This document shows positions 1 through 10,090 of a stretch of 64,000 bases of DNA, piece after piece (position 1 is the first letter of the stretch; each line of letters starts with the position of its first letter). This stretch comes from Cheilinus undulatus (taxonomy: Eukaryota > Chordata > Actinopteri > Labriformes > Labridae). The notes under the pieces are model-generated. The model was not told where the DNA came from. It was given only the letters and a program-made list of their open reading frames with translations, and ran no database searches. Position numbers and translations under genes: made by a program. The DNA lies in NCBI RefSeq assembly GCF_018320785.1, contig NW_024571676.1, forward strand, positions 124,001 to 188,000. The letters run 5' to 3'.

Positions 1-299
1 ATTTACAACAAATGCCTGCGTTGAATCTTTACAACAGATGACGTCACCCGCAGTTTACTGCAAACAAAGTCATGCATCAGTGTGACATCGCAGGCAGGCA
101 GAAGAGTAGTTTGATAAATAATCTTATAAAGAACAAAAAAGAACATGAGCAGAGTTTGCCTAGCATAATATAACCAATGTTCCGGTAACTTGGTGACAGA
201 TAAATCAAAGTTAGTCAAACAGGTGAAACTAGTAGGATGAACTACTCACGAAGCAGTCATGGAGAGGAGAGCGAGAGGTCTAGGAGGAAAGTTTTGGCT

Positions 300-2095
300 T
301 CTTCAGGAGACCAAAATAGCTTGGCTTTCCCCTCCAACATCACCCTCAAAGTACAGGGGTACAGCAGAGAGTATTTGAAGCTCGGAGTTTCTTTTTGACT
401 TCATCGAACTGGTGGCGTTTCTGGGTGAAAGCATCCTGAAGTCAGGATATACATGAACCCTAGCTCCCATGTAGAGGAGTGCCTTTTTCTCTCTGGCCAG
501 GCATAAAACCTTCACCTTATCCTGGAAATGAAGTAACTTGACCAGGATGGGACAAGGAGCAGACCAGGGGCCTCATTTATAAACGCTGCGTACGCACAAA
601 AGAGAGCGTACGTCACTTGTAAGTAAGTTTGGGCTTTAGAAAAAAACAAACTTGACGGGAAAATGTGCACATCTCCACGGCAGCTCTGACCCTGCCGTAC
701 GCACAAAATCTGGATAAACGGGAAACTGACCTCAACAGTAGAAGGATGAAATTAAGACTAATGTGAAATTGATACATTTGTGCGAAATAATCAAACATTA
801 CACATTTCACAACACATAACATATATGAAGGAAATATTTGAAAAAATGAAAAAAAGAATTTACATTGATGCCCGAGGGAGTGTGTGAACGCACGCGTGCG
901 CCCACACACATAGCTTTTATTATTGAATCGATCATGTTCTGTCATTGTGAAACACACCCTACATGTTTTTATGACATCCATTCACATAAACAATAAGGCG
1001 TACAGTAAACATGCTCCCAAAATGTGCCATACAAATACAGTTTTACATTTATAATAATTTTAATTAAAATGACATTATCAATGGCAGGATCATGGTGCAT
1101 TTGGTGCATCCGTGTCCCCCTCCACCTCCATCACCACACCACTCAGGAGAGATTTCCCAATGATCCCCGCCAGCTTGTCGTCTGTGGGGATGAGCTCCGG
1201 TGTGCCCTTTCCCCCACCTGTCACACAGACACTCTTTCTATGGAGAGCGATGCACCTTTTCACCTCCACTTTTATGTCGGACCATTTCTTTTTTACTTCA
1301 GCCACAGTCCAACCCTCTGAGGCAACATTATTTACAACATCAGCCACATGCTTCCACTCTTTTGCCTTTCTGGCAGTAGTGATGCCCAAACTGTGCCCAC
1401 CAAATAAGACTCTGCGTGTGTCCACCTCTCCTATTAATATCACGACCTCACATTGAGTGGAATTTCTTATTTTTCGCTCGTTTTCCGTCTTGGTCCATCG
1501 TGAAACTGATATCATTGAATATTCATCAAGGGTGTTCACCTGACCTTTTATAGGCACCATATGGGCGGGGCAAAGAGTTCCCTCACATGCGACAACTTTA
1601 GAGTTGATTGTGATTTATAAATTGAAACAGGCGTAGGACTTGCATGCGCACTCTGTTATAAATCTCAAAGTTGTTGCGCGCATGCATTTCCTGTGTTTCT
1701 GGCGTACGCCACCTGTAGTGATCTTTCCTAAGCACAGTTTTATAAATGAGGCCCCTGGAGCTGGATGTAGAGGTTGGGGAGTGTTGATAAAGACCCTTGT
1801 ATATTGTTGAGACTGGTTTGAAGGGATCTGACTTTTGTGTCGAATTGAGCCAATAGTTCAACTTTAAACCCTTAAATGGCGTCCCAAATTTTTTGGAGGG
1901 AGATCTCGGTGTGGCTCCATTGTGTGAATCTGAGTCATTTTTAACACGGAGAACAGCACTTGATAGAAAAGATCAACTATCTGTGCAAAAAGTATGATTT
2001 TAAAAAAAAAAGCAGGATAGGTGTAAATCAGGTGAGAAAATGAGCTATAGGAGGCCCACATTTATGAAAGCAGACTGAGACCTTGTACAGACGTT
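300..2095 (-). pseudogene. L1/Tx1-like LINE ORF1 fragment, interrupted
   Basis: Two pieces of one ORF1-type protein flank the DNA element at 564-1758. Piece 540-300 reads APCPILVKLLHFQDKVKVLC and then LYMGARVHVYPDF, the C-terminal nucleic-acid-binding half of L1 ORF1 proteins. Piece 1870-1759 reads as a heptad-rich coil (LLAQFDTKVRSLQTSLNNIQ), as expected of the ORF1 coiled coil; upstream of it (to about 2000) is a Ser/Lys-rich N-terminal part with at least one frameshift. The coil and C-terminal parts do not join without a gap, so sequence was lost. Dead copy, separate from the LINE at 2.1-10.1 kb. Confidence 0.65.
564..1758 (-). mobile_element. Harbinger-like DNA transposon with Myb/SANT-type ORF
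   Basis: Bounded by matching ends CCAGGGGCCTCATTTATAAA (564-583) and its reverse complement (1739-1758). The minus-strand frame 1560-1090 (156 aa) contains EVKKKWSDIKVEVKRCIALH and GGGKGTPELIPTDDK, typical of the Myb/SANT-like DNA-binding companion protein of PIF/Harbinger elements (NAIF1/MSANTD family). No transposase frame is present, so it cannot move by itself. The Myb frame starts at the ATG at 1560; the N-terminal part is poorly matched and probably frameshifted. No clean 3-bp target duplication was found. Confidence 0.65.
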
Positions 2096-2099
2096 CAGG

Positions 2100-3405
2100 C
2101 TACTGCAGCCATCTTTGAATTTTTTCTCTTAGTATGTAAATGAGAATTTAGTAGATTAAATTTTGCTCTAAGCTGGTCAAATGAGGCAAAAATATTTGCT
2201 ATGTACAAATACTTATAAAGTTGGAAATGTGGTAATGCCATACCCCCTAGTGCTCTAGGTCTCTGTAAAAAATCCTTACGAATACGAGGTGGCTTCTTAT
2301 TCCAAATAAAATCAGAGATAATCTTATAAAGATGTGAAAAGTAAGAGTTTTTAATAAAAATAGGTACAGTTTGATAAAGATATAAGAATTTGGGTAAATG
2401 TTTATTTTTATCAAATTTATTCTGCCAGCTAATGAAAGAGGGAGCAATGACCATCTATCAAAGGCCATTTTGGTGTGTTCCAGAAGAGGAGCAAAATTAA
2501 GCTTAAAAAGATCATAAATCCTTCTAGCTATCACGACACCCAAATAAGTAAAGCAAGCTTGAGTTACTTTAAAGGGGTAAGAGTCAAATGGATAAGACTG
2601 TGCAGTGAAGTTAATGGAAAGAGCTTACTCTTTGAAATATTTATCTTATAGCCCGTGATTTTACTAAATTTCTGAAGCAATATCATAACACAAGGCAAAT
2701 GAAAGTTTATGCTCTATCCCACCTCTTCTTATGCCATGTATGTCAGGTGAAGATTGTAATACAACTGCAAGAGGCTCCACTGCTATAGCAAACAGGAGGG
2801 GACAGATAGGGCAGCCCTGTCTTGTGCCACGCTGCAGCGGAAAATAAGGAGAACTAGTGTTATTGGTACGAACAGTGGACAACAGAGAGTTGTATAACAA
2901 TTGTACCCATGCTATGAATTTGGGGCCGAATCCAAATCTCTCTGGACTCTGAAAAAGGTAGTCCTATTCGACTCTGTCGAACACCCTTTCAGCGTCCAGA
3001 GAGATAACCACTTCAGGTACTCTTAGATCCGATTCAGGGTAATGTATAATATTTAAAAGTCGCCGGACATCAAAAAATGAAAGCCATTTTTTAATAAACC
3101 CAGTCTGGCCTGGAGAGATATTAGATGGCAAGGTGGATTCCAGGCGATGAGCTAGGACCTTAGCCAATAGTTTACAATCCACATTAAGTAAGGTAATAGG
3201 CTAGTATGATCCACAATTTAAAGGATCCTTATCCTTCTTAAGTATAACAGATATAGCAGCCTGACATAAAGAAGGTGGTAGGTGGCCTTGAATAAGAAAA
3301 TGTTCAAAAACAGACAGTAAAATCGGAAGTAACTTCTCTCCAAACTTCTTAAAAAATTCTAAACTAAATCCATCAGGATCTGATGCCTTTGAATTCTGCA
3401 TATCT
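2100..3405 (-). pseudogene. L1/Tx1-like LINE ORF2, reverse transcriptase part
   Basis: Read on the minus strand, decayed but clear L1-type reverse transcriptase: MQNSKASDPDGFSLEFFKKF (3401 on), DPLNCGSY, LLAKVLAHRLESTLPSNISP, QTGFIK, a VISLDAERVFDRVE segment (usual form SLDAEKAFDR), PLQRGTRQGCPICPLLFAIA (palm), then the thumb with FIWNKKPPRIRKDFLQRPRA. The catalytic ADD box is lost (LSFALCYDIA) and several stops break it. It ends abruptly near 2100, so the 3' end is missing. The same LINE continues upstream at 4520-4668, 5026-5091, 6048-6425, 8296-8515 and 9242-10090. Confidence 0.85.
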
Positions 3406-3408
3406 TAA

Positions 3409-4516
3409 GCCGTGTTTCCATCAGGGGGTCCGGTTTGATTCAGTTCAGTTTGTTATGGTTTGTACGCTAAACCCCAAAATAGTTTTCGTTTCCACAGACA
3501 CCCATGCTCTCACTTGGTGGGCAGGGCTGTAAAAGCATGCATGTAAAGTCACAGACAGCGCGAGTCAGCTGTTCCAGCAGCAGAGTTACAGAAAAGGATG
3601 AGTGACAGAAATCAGTCGGGAATAAGCAGTAAACTGCTTTATTTCAGCTGCAAGTGCTTTTTAAAAAAATAACTACATCTTAATGATGTTAACCGCTGTC
3701 AGTACAGATCCTCTGCTGATGGAATACGTGTACAGAGACGGTTTGAGTCAGTTTATACGACAAAATATGAAAGTTTAGAGCTGTACTGTGAGAATTCACC
3801 ACATTAAAAATAAAGTAAAAGTTCAGCTGGTGTTAAAATCAAGCTAGATTAAGTCAGAAATCCTGGGTGCGCTGATCTCGTTTTAAAATAGTCTGCAGCC
3901 TGAAGTTTTACGAGCATGTTCAACAACCACAGAGCGATGTTTTCACAGGTTACCTAACATAAGAAGTAGATTAATAATTAGTTACAGATGAGAATGAACT
4001 ACTCAAAGGCTTCATATTCACAAAACTTAAGCATTAATTTAGTTCCTCATCCATTGCTGATGGATCAGGCTGATGTGAGCCTTTTGGCTCTGCTTTGTGT
4101 TCTTAAAATCATCCAGATAAACGTCAGGAAACTTGATTTGTGGCCAGATACCAATATCCACAGACTAGGAAACAGTTTGGATCTCTGTCAAGTCCAAATA
4201 TTTCCAATTTAGGCAGATATTTGTCCATTTTTCTCCATTTTTACCTGCTTCTCACATCGCAGACTTCTGTGTTTGAAGCCCGGAGGCAAGCAGCTGAGTC
4301 GCATGCTAACGTGACGTCAGTGCAGCCCCTATTGTTGTATGTTGTGTGTGTAGCTCCACCTTTTTGGTACGGTTAGGTAAGACTGGCACCCCTATGGAAG
4401 GGTGCCAAAAAGTGGGACGGTACGGGTCGTTTTTTTGGGACCTTTTCTCTATGGCAACGCCAAAAAAGCGTGCCGTACCGCACCGAACTGAGCCGGACCA
4501 CTCGGTGGAAATGACC
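3409..4516. mobile_element. Non-autonomous Harbinger-like element inside the LINE
   Basis: Imperfect inverted ends (GCCGTGTTTCCATC.. and, reversed, GGTCATTTCCACC.., both followed by a GGTCCGG box) flanked by a 3-bp duplication TAA (3406-3408 and 4517-4519). The 3-bp TAA fits PIF/Harbinger. Removing it brings the LINE ORF2 pieces ending LVEIRTALY and starting MQNSKASDPDG together, with one stop between. No transposase frame; frames in it are chance. Confidence 0.7.
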
Positions 4517-4519
4517 TAA

Positions 4520-4668
4520 TAGAGGGCTGTTCTAATTTCTACCAAAGAAAGTGGTTCTTCCAGTTGTTTTACAAATGCTTCACCCAAGCAGGGTAAATTT
4601 ATGCTTTGAAAAAATGAATCAAGTCCTTTAGGGTTATGCTGTACCTCAGAAGTATAAAGAGTAGAATA
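4520..4668 (-). pseudogene. L1/Tx1-like LINE ORF2 piece (upstream of RT)
   Basis: Minus-strand translation reads STLYTSEVQHNPKGLDSFFQ, then SINLPCLGEAFVKQLEEPLS and LVEIRTALY, the segment that precedes the RT domain in L1/Tx1 ORF2. It lies between the Harbinger-like element (3409-4516) and the palindromic MITE (4677-5017) and is continuous in sense with 5026-5091. Confidence 0.75.
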
Positions 4669-4676
4669 AAATCTTT

Positions 4677-5017
4677 GGTAACACTTTATTTGAAGTTTTA
4701 TTCATAAGACTGACTTTATGCTGTCATAATCATGACATGACACCTGTCATTAATATGAATAGGGCTTCATGAATGTTGCCATTAAGTGTCATTAAGTGTC
4801 ATTCGCTAAATTATGACACCTTTACTGCAAAATTGACATATTTTCAGAAGGCATAATCATGATCATTTGACATTTGCAGTAAAGGTGTCATAATTTAGCG
4901 AATGACACTTAATGGCAACATTCACGAAGCCCTATTCATGTTAATGACAGGTGTCATGTCATGATTATGACAGCATGATGTCAGTCTTATGAATAAAACT
5001 TCAAATAAAGTGTTACC
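4677..5017. mobile_element. Palindromic hAT-like MITE with 8-bp target duplication
   Basis: 341 bp starting GGTAACACTTTATTTGAAG and ending with its reverse complement. The arms (about 4677-4835 and 4875-5017) are nearly perfect inverted copies, so the strand can fold into one long hairpin with a loop of about 45 nt. The left arm carries one extra ~11-bp copy of ATTAAGTGTC. It is flanked by AAATCTTT on both sides (4669-4676, 5018-5025), the 8-bp duplication of hAT-type insertion. No coding capacity. Confidence 0.85.
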
Positions 5018-5091
5018 AAATCTTTTAAACTCATCATTAATCTCCTGCTCATTAGACGAGATCTGACCATCATGTGTACAAATACTTGTTA
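5018..5091 (-). pseudogene. L1/Tx1-like LINE ORF2 piece between two MITEs
   Basis: Reads THDGQISSNEQEINDEFKRF on the minus strand and then the YSTLYTSE piece at 4668 once the MITE is removed. It is in the expected order for L1/Tx1 ORF2 between endonuclease and RT. Confidence 0.7.
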
Positions 5092-5095
5092 TTAA

Positions 5096-6043
5096 CTCAT
5101 TGAGTGCCAGCCCTTTTATAAAATGGAAAGTGGCTTGTGCCAGCGCTTTTGGCCATTTTGAGTCATCTTTCAAGACCCACAGAATATTTTGTACTATGAT
5201 TCTGAAAACACCAAATAGCTCAAATGAAAGAAGAAACTCTCTATATCATCATGGAAAAAAATGTTTGTTTGTAGCATGTTCGTTCTTGATTTATCTTAAG
5301 TTGAATAGAGTCTAGTTTCACCAAAAAGACCACTTTTTTTCTAGAAAGCTGAGGAGAATGCATTTTTGTGAAAGAGAGTCTGTCAAGCAGAACAGTGATT
5401 TGAATGTTATAATTTTGCCTTCAATAACATAAAAGACATCTGAAAATTGTATTACAAATGTTATTTTATTGTAAAATAAATAACAATGCTTCCAGTCACT
5501 GTCATGCCATTCACACTCTGGAACTGGATGGCCTCCACAGGATCCTCCTTTACGCCCACGTCCTCTCCTGCTTGTTGCTGTATGCATCCAGCTGGCGAGA
5601 GGCTGCCTTATTTCTCCGACGCACTGGGGAGATCTTGCGGCATTCTTTAGCCTCTTGGCCGGCCGAGGCAGATCAATGAAAGCGCCGATCCCTGGATTCA
5701 CTGTTGTTAAGTTCAGTGTCGTTTCAGTGAGTAAGCAATTTCTCAGGCAAAAGTTTAAAGTTTCTTCCAGCATCTAAGTTAGAACTTTTAGCCTAGATTA
5801 CCTCCGTAACGATCGCTCTGCTCTTTGACCCCAGGGTCTCCACCTCTGATGTCTGATCTACTGTCACTTCTGACTGTAGTGTTCTGACTACGTATCCCAG
5901 AAGCCCCAAAATTACTCACAGGGAGCATGAGAGCACCCCCTTTTGCCAGCCGCCGAAAAAACACTTTGACCTATATATACGTAAATGGCACTCAAGCGTT
6001 GGTTTTTAAATGATGTAAATATATGTCAATGGCACTCAATGAG
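5096..6043. mobile_element. piggyBac-like non-autonomous element (TTAA ends)
   Basis: 948 bp with inverted ends CTCATTGAGTGCCA (5096) and TGGCACTCAATGAG (to 6043), each flanked by TTAA (5092-5095 and 6044-6047), the target duplication of piggyBac. The inside has no transposase. It contains minus-strand frames rich in basic residues and T-rich tracts that look non-coding. Removing it joins LINE residues INDEFKR.. to EHSDKA... Confidence 0.75.
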
Positions 6044-6047
6044 TTAA

Positions 6048-6425
6048 AGTGGATGTAGTAGATTGCCTAATCTGCTGGGCCAAAACCTTTCATGCTTTGT
6101 CAGAATGCTCATATAGGTTAGAACAAAACTGCAAAAGTAGCTGTTCCATATGACCTGTAGTCATCAAGTCATACTCCGTCTGCAGAGCTGACCTTTTTTT
6201 TTTAGGAAGTTCAGGGGACAATGTAGTTGAATACTTACAATCTATTTTTGCTATTTGTTCAGAAAGCTGTTTTAGACAGGATTTTCTAGTCCTGCTCTCC
6301 CAAGATGCATAAGAAATAATTTCTCTCCTTAACATGGCTTTAAGGGATTCCCAGAGAATGGATCTACTTGTATCTGGTGTATCATTTATAGACCAGAAAA
6401 TGTCAGTTTCTGTATTGATATGATG
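6048..6425 (-). pseudogene. L1/Tx1-like LINE ORF2 piece (between endonuclease and RT)
   Basis: Minus-strand frame with HHINTETDIFWSINDTPDTS, SILWESLKAMLRREIISYAS and SALQTEYDLMTTGHMEQLLL. This is the linker region of L1/Tx1 ORF2 (W-x-S/A-LK-A-x-RG-x-II-x-Y pattern). The frame runs on into the neighbouring repeat at 6425, where the match to LINE stops. Confidence 0.75.
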
Positions 6426-6665
6426 AAAGGGATACTTCAACATTCTGGCAAATTCGCCCATTGGCATAATTCCTTTAGTCTTAGTAATAGGTCCGTTTCC
6501 TTTAGTTGTCTGTGCAAGCTGTTTCTAGATCTGGGGGGACCGTTAAACCAGCTGCCCCGCGAATGCTATTTTAGCAGATGGAATTTTTGCTTTCCCTCAT
6601 CAAACTCATCAAATACACAATCCAACAACTCCAAAACGCTCTCGTGGACAAGTTGTGACATGCAC
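6425..6665 (-). repeat. Interspersed repeat also present at 49.8 kb
   Basis: Reversed, this stretch starts with GTCACAACTTGTCCACGAG, GTTTTGGAGTTGTTGGATTG and TTTGATGAGGGAAAG, and ends GAATTTGCCAGAATGTTGAA before GTATCCCTTT. The same two end blocks occur on the plus strand at 49798-50036 with a different middle. Ends shared and middle different suggest a non-autonomous transposon family of unknown type. Confidence 0.6.
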
Positions 6666-7173
6666 ATTCACCACGCTATGAAATAATCATGGAACATTAC
6701 AAGACGGAAATGTTTTAAAGTTAAATGCAAAGGCTGCTGCACTGTGTCACTCCGCCCAGTGGTTCACTCAAGAAATAGTTCCGAGTATTTGCTTCATGTG
6801 TCGTAATGTTACATAATTATAGGTTATTATTTCGATGAAACAATGAATGTTAATATAGTCTTTCTTAAAGAGACCCACCCGAAGAATTCTGAGCATAATA
6901 AACTTAAAACAAGAAGTAAGGAAATTTTTGTTTGGTAGATTATTTCTTTGTTGTAACAATGCTTCTTGGCAATAAGTCTTATACTGTTGGAAATCCTGTT
7001 TATTTCCCTTGTAAATGGTGCCACATTTGTGAGGAACATGCATTTGTGGGATGAGCAGCAGAGCTAAGTATGTGAGTGGCGCCCTTGAAAAATGTGCCAA
7101 ATCTTCTGTGCCAATGCCAAACAGCTTATTTTGCTGTTGCTATTGACTCTTGTTTTGAGCTTCTGGTACCCCC

Positions 7174-7209
7174 AGGTGCTGCCAATCAAGCACTTGATTG
7201 GCAGCACCT
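7174..7209. repeat. Perfect 17-bp palindrome
   Basis: AGGTGCTGCCAATCAAG, two bases, then its exact reverse complement. It sits where the left arm of the Tc1-like block passes into the transposase part. It may be the trace of an older end-to-end insertion or of hairpin repair. Confidence 0.85.
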
Positions 7210-8101
7210 GTGAGCATTGGCCCTGCTGCAGTGCTCAGTAGATGTCTGCTTCAAAAATCGGCATGCCACATTTGACTGATCTGGATAGGGTCCGTCGGTT
7301 GGGAAACTTCCAGCTGGTGTTCCGCAAAACCAAGTTGCGGCATTGTTTGGAGTGAACCCTAGTACCATCTCCAAACTGAAGGCCAAGTTCCAGATAACGG
7401 GGGATGTCAGAGACAGGCTGCGAAGTGGGCGTCCCAGGAAGACAACACCACAAGAATACTGTTTTCTCACCCTGTCAGCAAGAACTCTATCCTCCAAGAT
7501 GACAACACTCGCCCCCACAGATTGGGGTTTATTAGAGACTACCTCCAGAATTTGGGAGTGGAGAGGATGGAATGGCCTGCCAGCAGTCTTGATCTTAACC
7601 CCACTGAACACTTGTGGGATTAACTTGGGCGTGCTGTTCATGCCAGAGTGACCAACATTACCACGTTTGCTGACTTGCGACAAATGCTGGTTGAAGAATG
7701 GGATGCCATCCCACAGCAGTGTGTGACCAGGCTGGTGGCCAGCATGAGGAGGAGGAGCCAGGCTGTTGTGGCTGTGTATGGTTCTTCCACACACTACTGA
7801 GGCGCCTGTTTGTTAAATGAATACATTTTTAAATTGTCAATATGTCTTGTTTCTTCAAACTTCAATCATCCAATCCACCAAACAACAAACAAGAGTCAAC
7901 GGCAGAATCAGCTGTTTGGCATTGGCAGAGAAGCTCTGGCACATTTTTCATGGGTGCAACCCACATACTTAGCTTTGCTACTCATCCAACAAATGCATGT
8001 TCCTCACAAATGTGGCACTATTTAAACGGGTAATAAACAGGCTTTCCAATGGTAAAGATTTATTGTCAAGAAGCATTGTTACAACAAAAAAATAATCTAC
8101 C

Positions 8102-8283
8102 GGCGTGCCGGTAGTCGAGTGGTTAAGGCGCATGCCATATACACAGGCGACCCGGGTTCGAATCCGGCCCGTGGCACTATTTCCTGCATGTCTCTCCCCA
8201 CTCTCTTCCCCGTTTCCAACTCTATCCTCTGTCCTATCCAATAAAGGCAAAAAGGCCAAAAATAAATCTTTAAAAAAAAAAAG
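8102..8283 (+). mobile_element. tRNA-derived SINE with 12-bp target duplication
   Basis: Head with box A-like GTGGTTAAGGCGCATG and box B GGGTTCGAATCC, then the common percomorph body TTTCCTGCATGTCTCTCCCC, AATAAAGGCAAAAAGGCC and a tail AAATAAATCTT plus A-run. Flanked by AAATAATCTACC on both sides (8090-8101, 8284-8295). The tRNA part is not a functional tRNA: no acceptor stem closes. It inserted into the right arm of the Tc1-like block, so it is younger than that block. Confidence 0.9.
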
Positions 8284-8295
8284 AAATAATCTACC

Positions 8296-8515
8296 AAACA
8301 CAAATTTCCTTACTTCTTGTTTTAAGTTTATTATGCTTAGAATTCTTCGGGTGGGTCTCTTTAAGAAAGGCTATATTAATATTCATTGCTCTTAGATGGG
8401 AAAGAACTCTGTTACATTTGATAATGTGATTAACCCCTTTAATGTTCCAACTTACAAAGTTTACCCTGATGTTGCATTCATTTCTCCTATTTATGGGTGA
8501 GTCAGACGTAGCCAT
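8296..8515 (-). pseudogene. L1/Tx1-like LINE ORF2 start (endonuclease N-terminus)
   Basis: The minus-strand ATG at 8515 begins MATSDSPINRRNECNIRVNF, then VSWNIKGVNHIIKCNRVLSH and MNINIAFLKETHPKNSKHNK. NIKG and LKETH (usual LQETH, catalytic Glu) are the first two motifs of the APE-type endonuclease of L1 ORF2. The frame is cut by the inverted-repeat block after about 65 residues. The rest of the endonuclease is missing. Confidence 0.8.
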
Positions 8516-9241
8516 ATCAGAACATCCTTATGTTAATGTAACAGCAGGATAATATAGCCTGTGGTACCACACACACACTGACGAAAATTTCCAAATCATA
8601 GGATAAAACATGAAAAACACACTGGCCCCACCCCTCCAACAAGTTGCCTCTCCCCAACTGAGTGGCAACAGACCACACTTGAACACTCTTGGTAGTTTTA
8701 CCTCGCGCTGCCATACACAAAGAAACCACTCACCAAAAACTGCTCCTAATAGTGCTATAAGTTTCAGTAGTCACAGTTTGAACAAGCATTACGACAAACA
8801 AAGCTATACTAAATAGCTGCCTCTAATAGTCTATTAATCAATGGCTAATAGAAAATGCATATAAAAGAGAGAGAGAACCATAAATTATATGGTAAACCCA
8901 CAGAAGATCCAACGACGCCATCATGAAAAAGAGAAAAAAAGAATATATGCATGCATGGATTTGGTACCTCGCCTCCTCGGAGATGAAGTCTGCCCCACGA
9001 AGGTGACAGACTATTTGTCTCTCAGTACAAGCCCCGCCAAGATTACATTTGTTTTATATATATATATATATATATATACTGTATACATACTTGTGTCCAA
9101 GAATAGAAAGAAAAACAATCTCTGAGTCCAAATAAAAACAGAGAAAGAGCTCCCAAAAATATTGAGATTCATATCAATATGCGTCCTTATATAAATGGCT
9201 AATTGATGTTTGAGAAAGATCGGTGCTGCCCCTTGCAATAT
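8516..9241. other. LINE inter-ORF region with (TA)n run
   Basis: Between ORF1 and ORF2 of the minus-strand LINE. Holds a (TA)n microsatellite at about 9057-9078 and no believable frame. The small frames either side are chance or LINE linker. Confidence 0.5.
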
Positions 9242-10090
9242 TCACGTCTCTGGAGAGGAACGATTCTGTTTGGAGAGGATATCCTCCACTACTGCAGGTG
9301 CCTTGAATGAGTGTGAAACACCATCACAGGTGAGGCACAGGCGAAATTTCAGCTCTCCTTTATTTCTGGATATTTGCAGGATCTTCTCCTTATCAGAGTA
9401 GTAGTGCAACTGCACTATCAGGGGTCTGGGGCAGTCACTGGGTTTTGGCTTAGGAGCCAGGAACCTATGAGCTCGGTCCAGCACCAGCCAGTCCATGACA
9501 TCATCCCCCAATATTTCAGTGAAGAAGGAAGCCATGAATGCTGTAGGTTTTCCATTTTCAGAGCCTTCGGGAATCCCAACAATCCTAAGATTCTGGCGTT
9601 GGCTCCTGTTTTCTAAATCATCACTCCGGTCCTTCAATTTCTCGATAGCCTACTTTAGCTCTGTTATGGTGTCCTCCAACGCGGTAATGCTGGAGTCATG
9701 GCAGTTGAGTGCCCCCTCTATCTCATGAACAGTGGTGGCCGTCTCCGAATTTGCTGAGTTCAGGGATGCTAGCTCAACTCAAAATTCCGTTTTCCGCGAA
9801 GCGATGTCGGCTTTGGTGTCTTGACGGAGAGACTCTAGATCTTGTTTAATTTCAGCAAGAAAACTAGCCATCTCCTGTTTGATTATATCACTCAAAAGCC
9901 AGTGTTAAGTGCCCATCTCGTCTTTTACAAGCTGAAGAAGAGAGATGTCTTCGGGTCGTGGTGTGGGTGATGGCAGGCCCGCTGGGCGTACAGCAAAGCA
10001 AGCATTAGCCATTAGCGTTTGCTTGAGAGCAGGGCTAGTCAGACTTTGCGTTGCAGCTCTGGTCACTTTTTTCTGTGCCGTATTAGCCAT
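9242..10090 (-). pseudogene. L1/Tx1-like LINE ORF1
   Basis: The minus-strand ATG at 10090 starts MANTAQKKVTRAATQSLTSP with LQLVKDEMGT before a stop. After a frame break, a coil region follows and then DLENRSQRQNLRIVGIPEGS (9637 on), VLDRAHRFLAPKPKPSDCPR and PLIVQLHYYSDKEKILQISR, the RRM-like L1 ORF1 core (transposase_22 family). ORF1 proteins are RNA-binding chaperones of L1. With ORF2 pieces downstream this is the 5' end of the LINE that runs to 2100. Dead: several stops and frameshifts. Confidence 0.85.

Larger units (their letters stand above)
6841..8398 (+). mobile_element. Inverted-repeat block with a Tc1-like transposase relic
   Basis: Left arm 6841-7155 and right arm 7886-8398 (without the SINE at 8102-8283) are inverted copies, about 315 bp each. 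Between them lies a decayed Tc1-type transposase on the plus strand: GVNPSTISKLKAKFQITGDV and RDRLRSGRPRKTTPQE (paired-type HTH and linker, about 7344-7450), then, after a deletion of the DDE centre, SLDLNPTEHLWD (7586-7620) and ARVTNITTFADLRQMLVEEW ... MRRRSQAVVAVYGSSTHY to a stop at 7798. The outer about 105 bp of each arm are LINE endonuclease sequence (see findings). Confidence 0.65.

Noticed and set aside
1024-1456. Plus-strand frames of 98 and 114 codons
   Set aside because: Opposite strand of the Myb/SANT-type frame of the Harbinger-like element.
5318-5773. 151-codon minus-strand frame
   Set aside because: Lies wholly inside the piggyBac-like MITE; no transposase motif.
7186-7794. 202-codon minus-strand frame
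   Set aside because: Antisense shadow of the Tc1-like transposase relic, which reads on the plus strand.
8102-8180. tRNA gene
   Set aside because: Box A and B are present but the acceptor and anticodon stems do not pair, and the body and tail are SINE.
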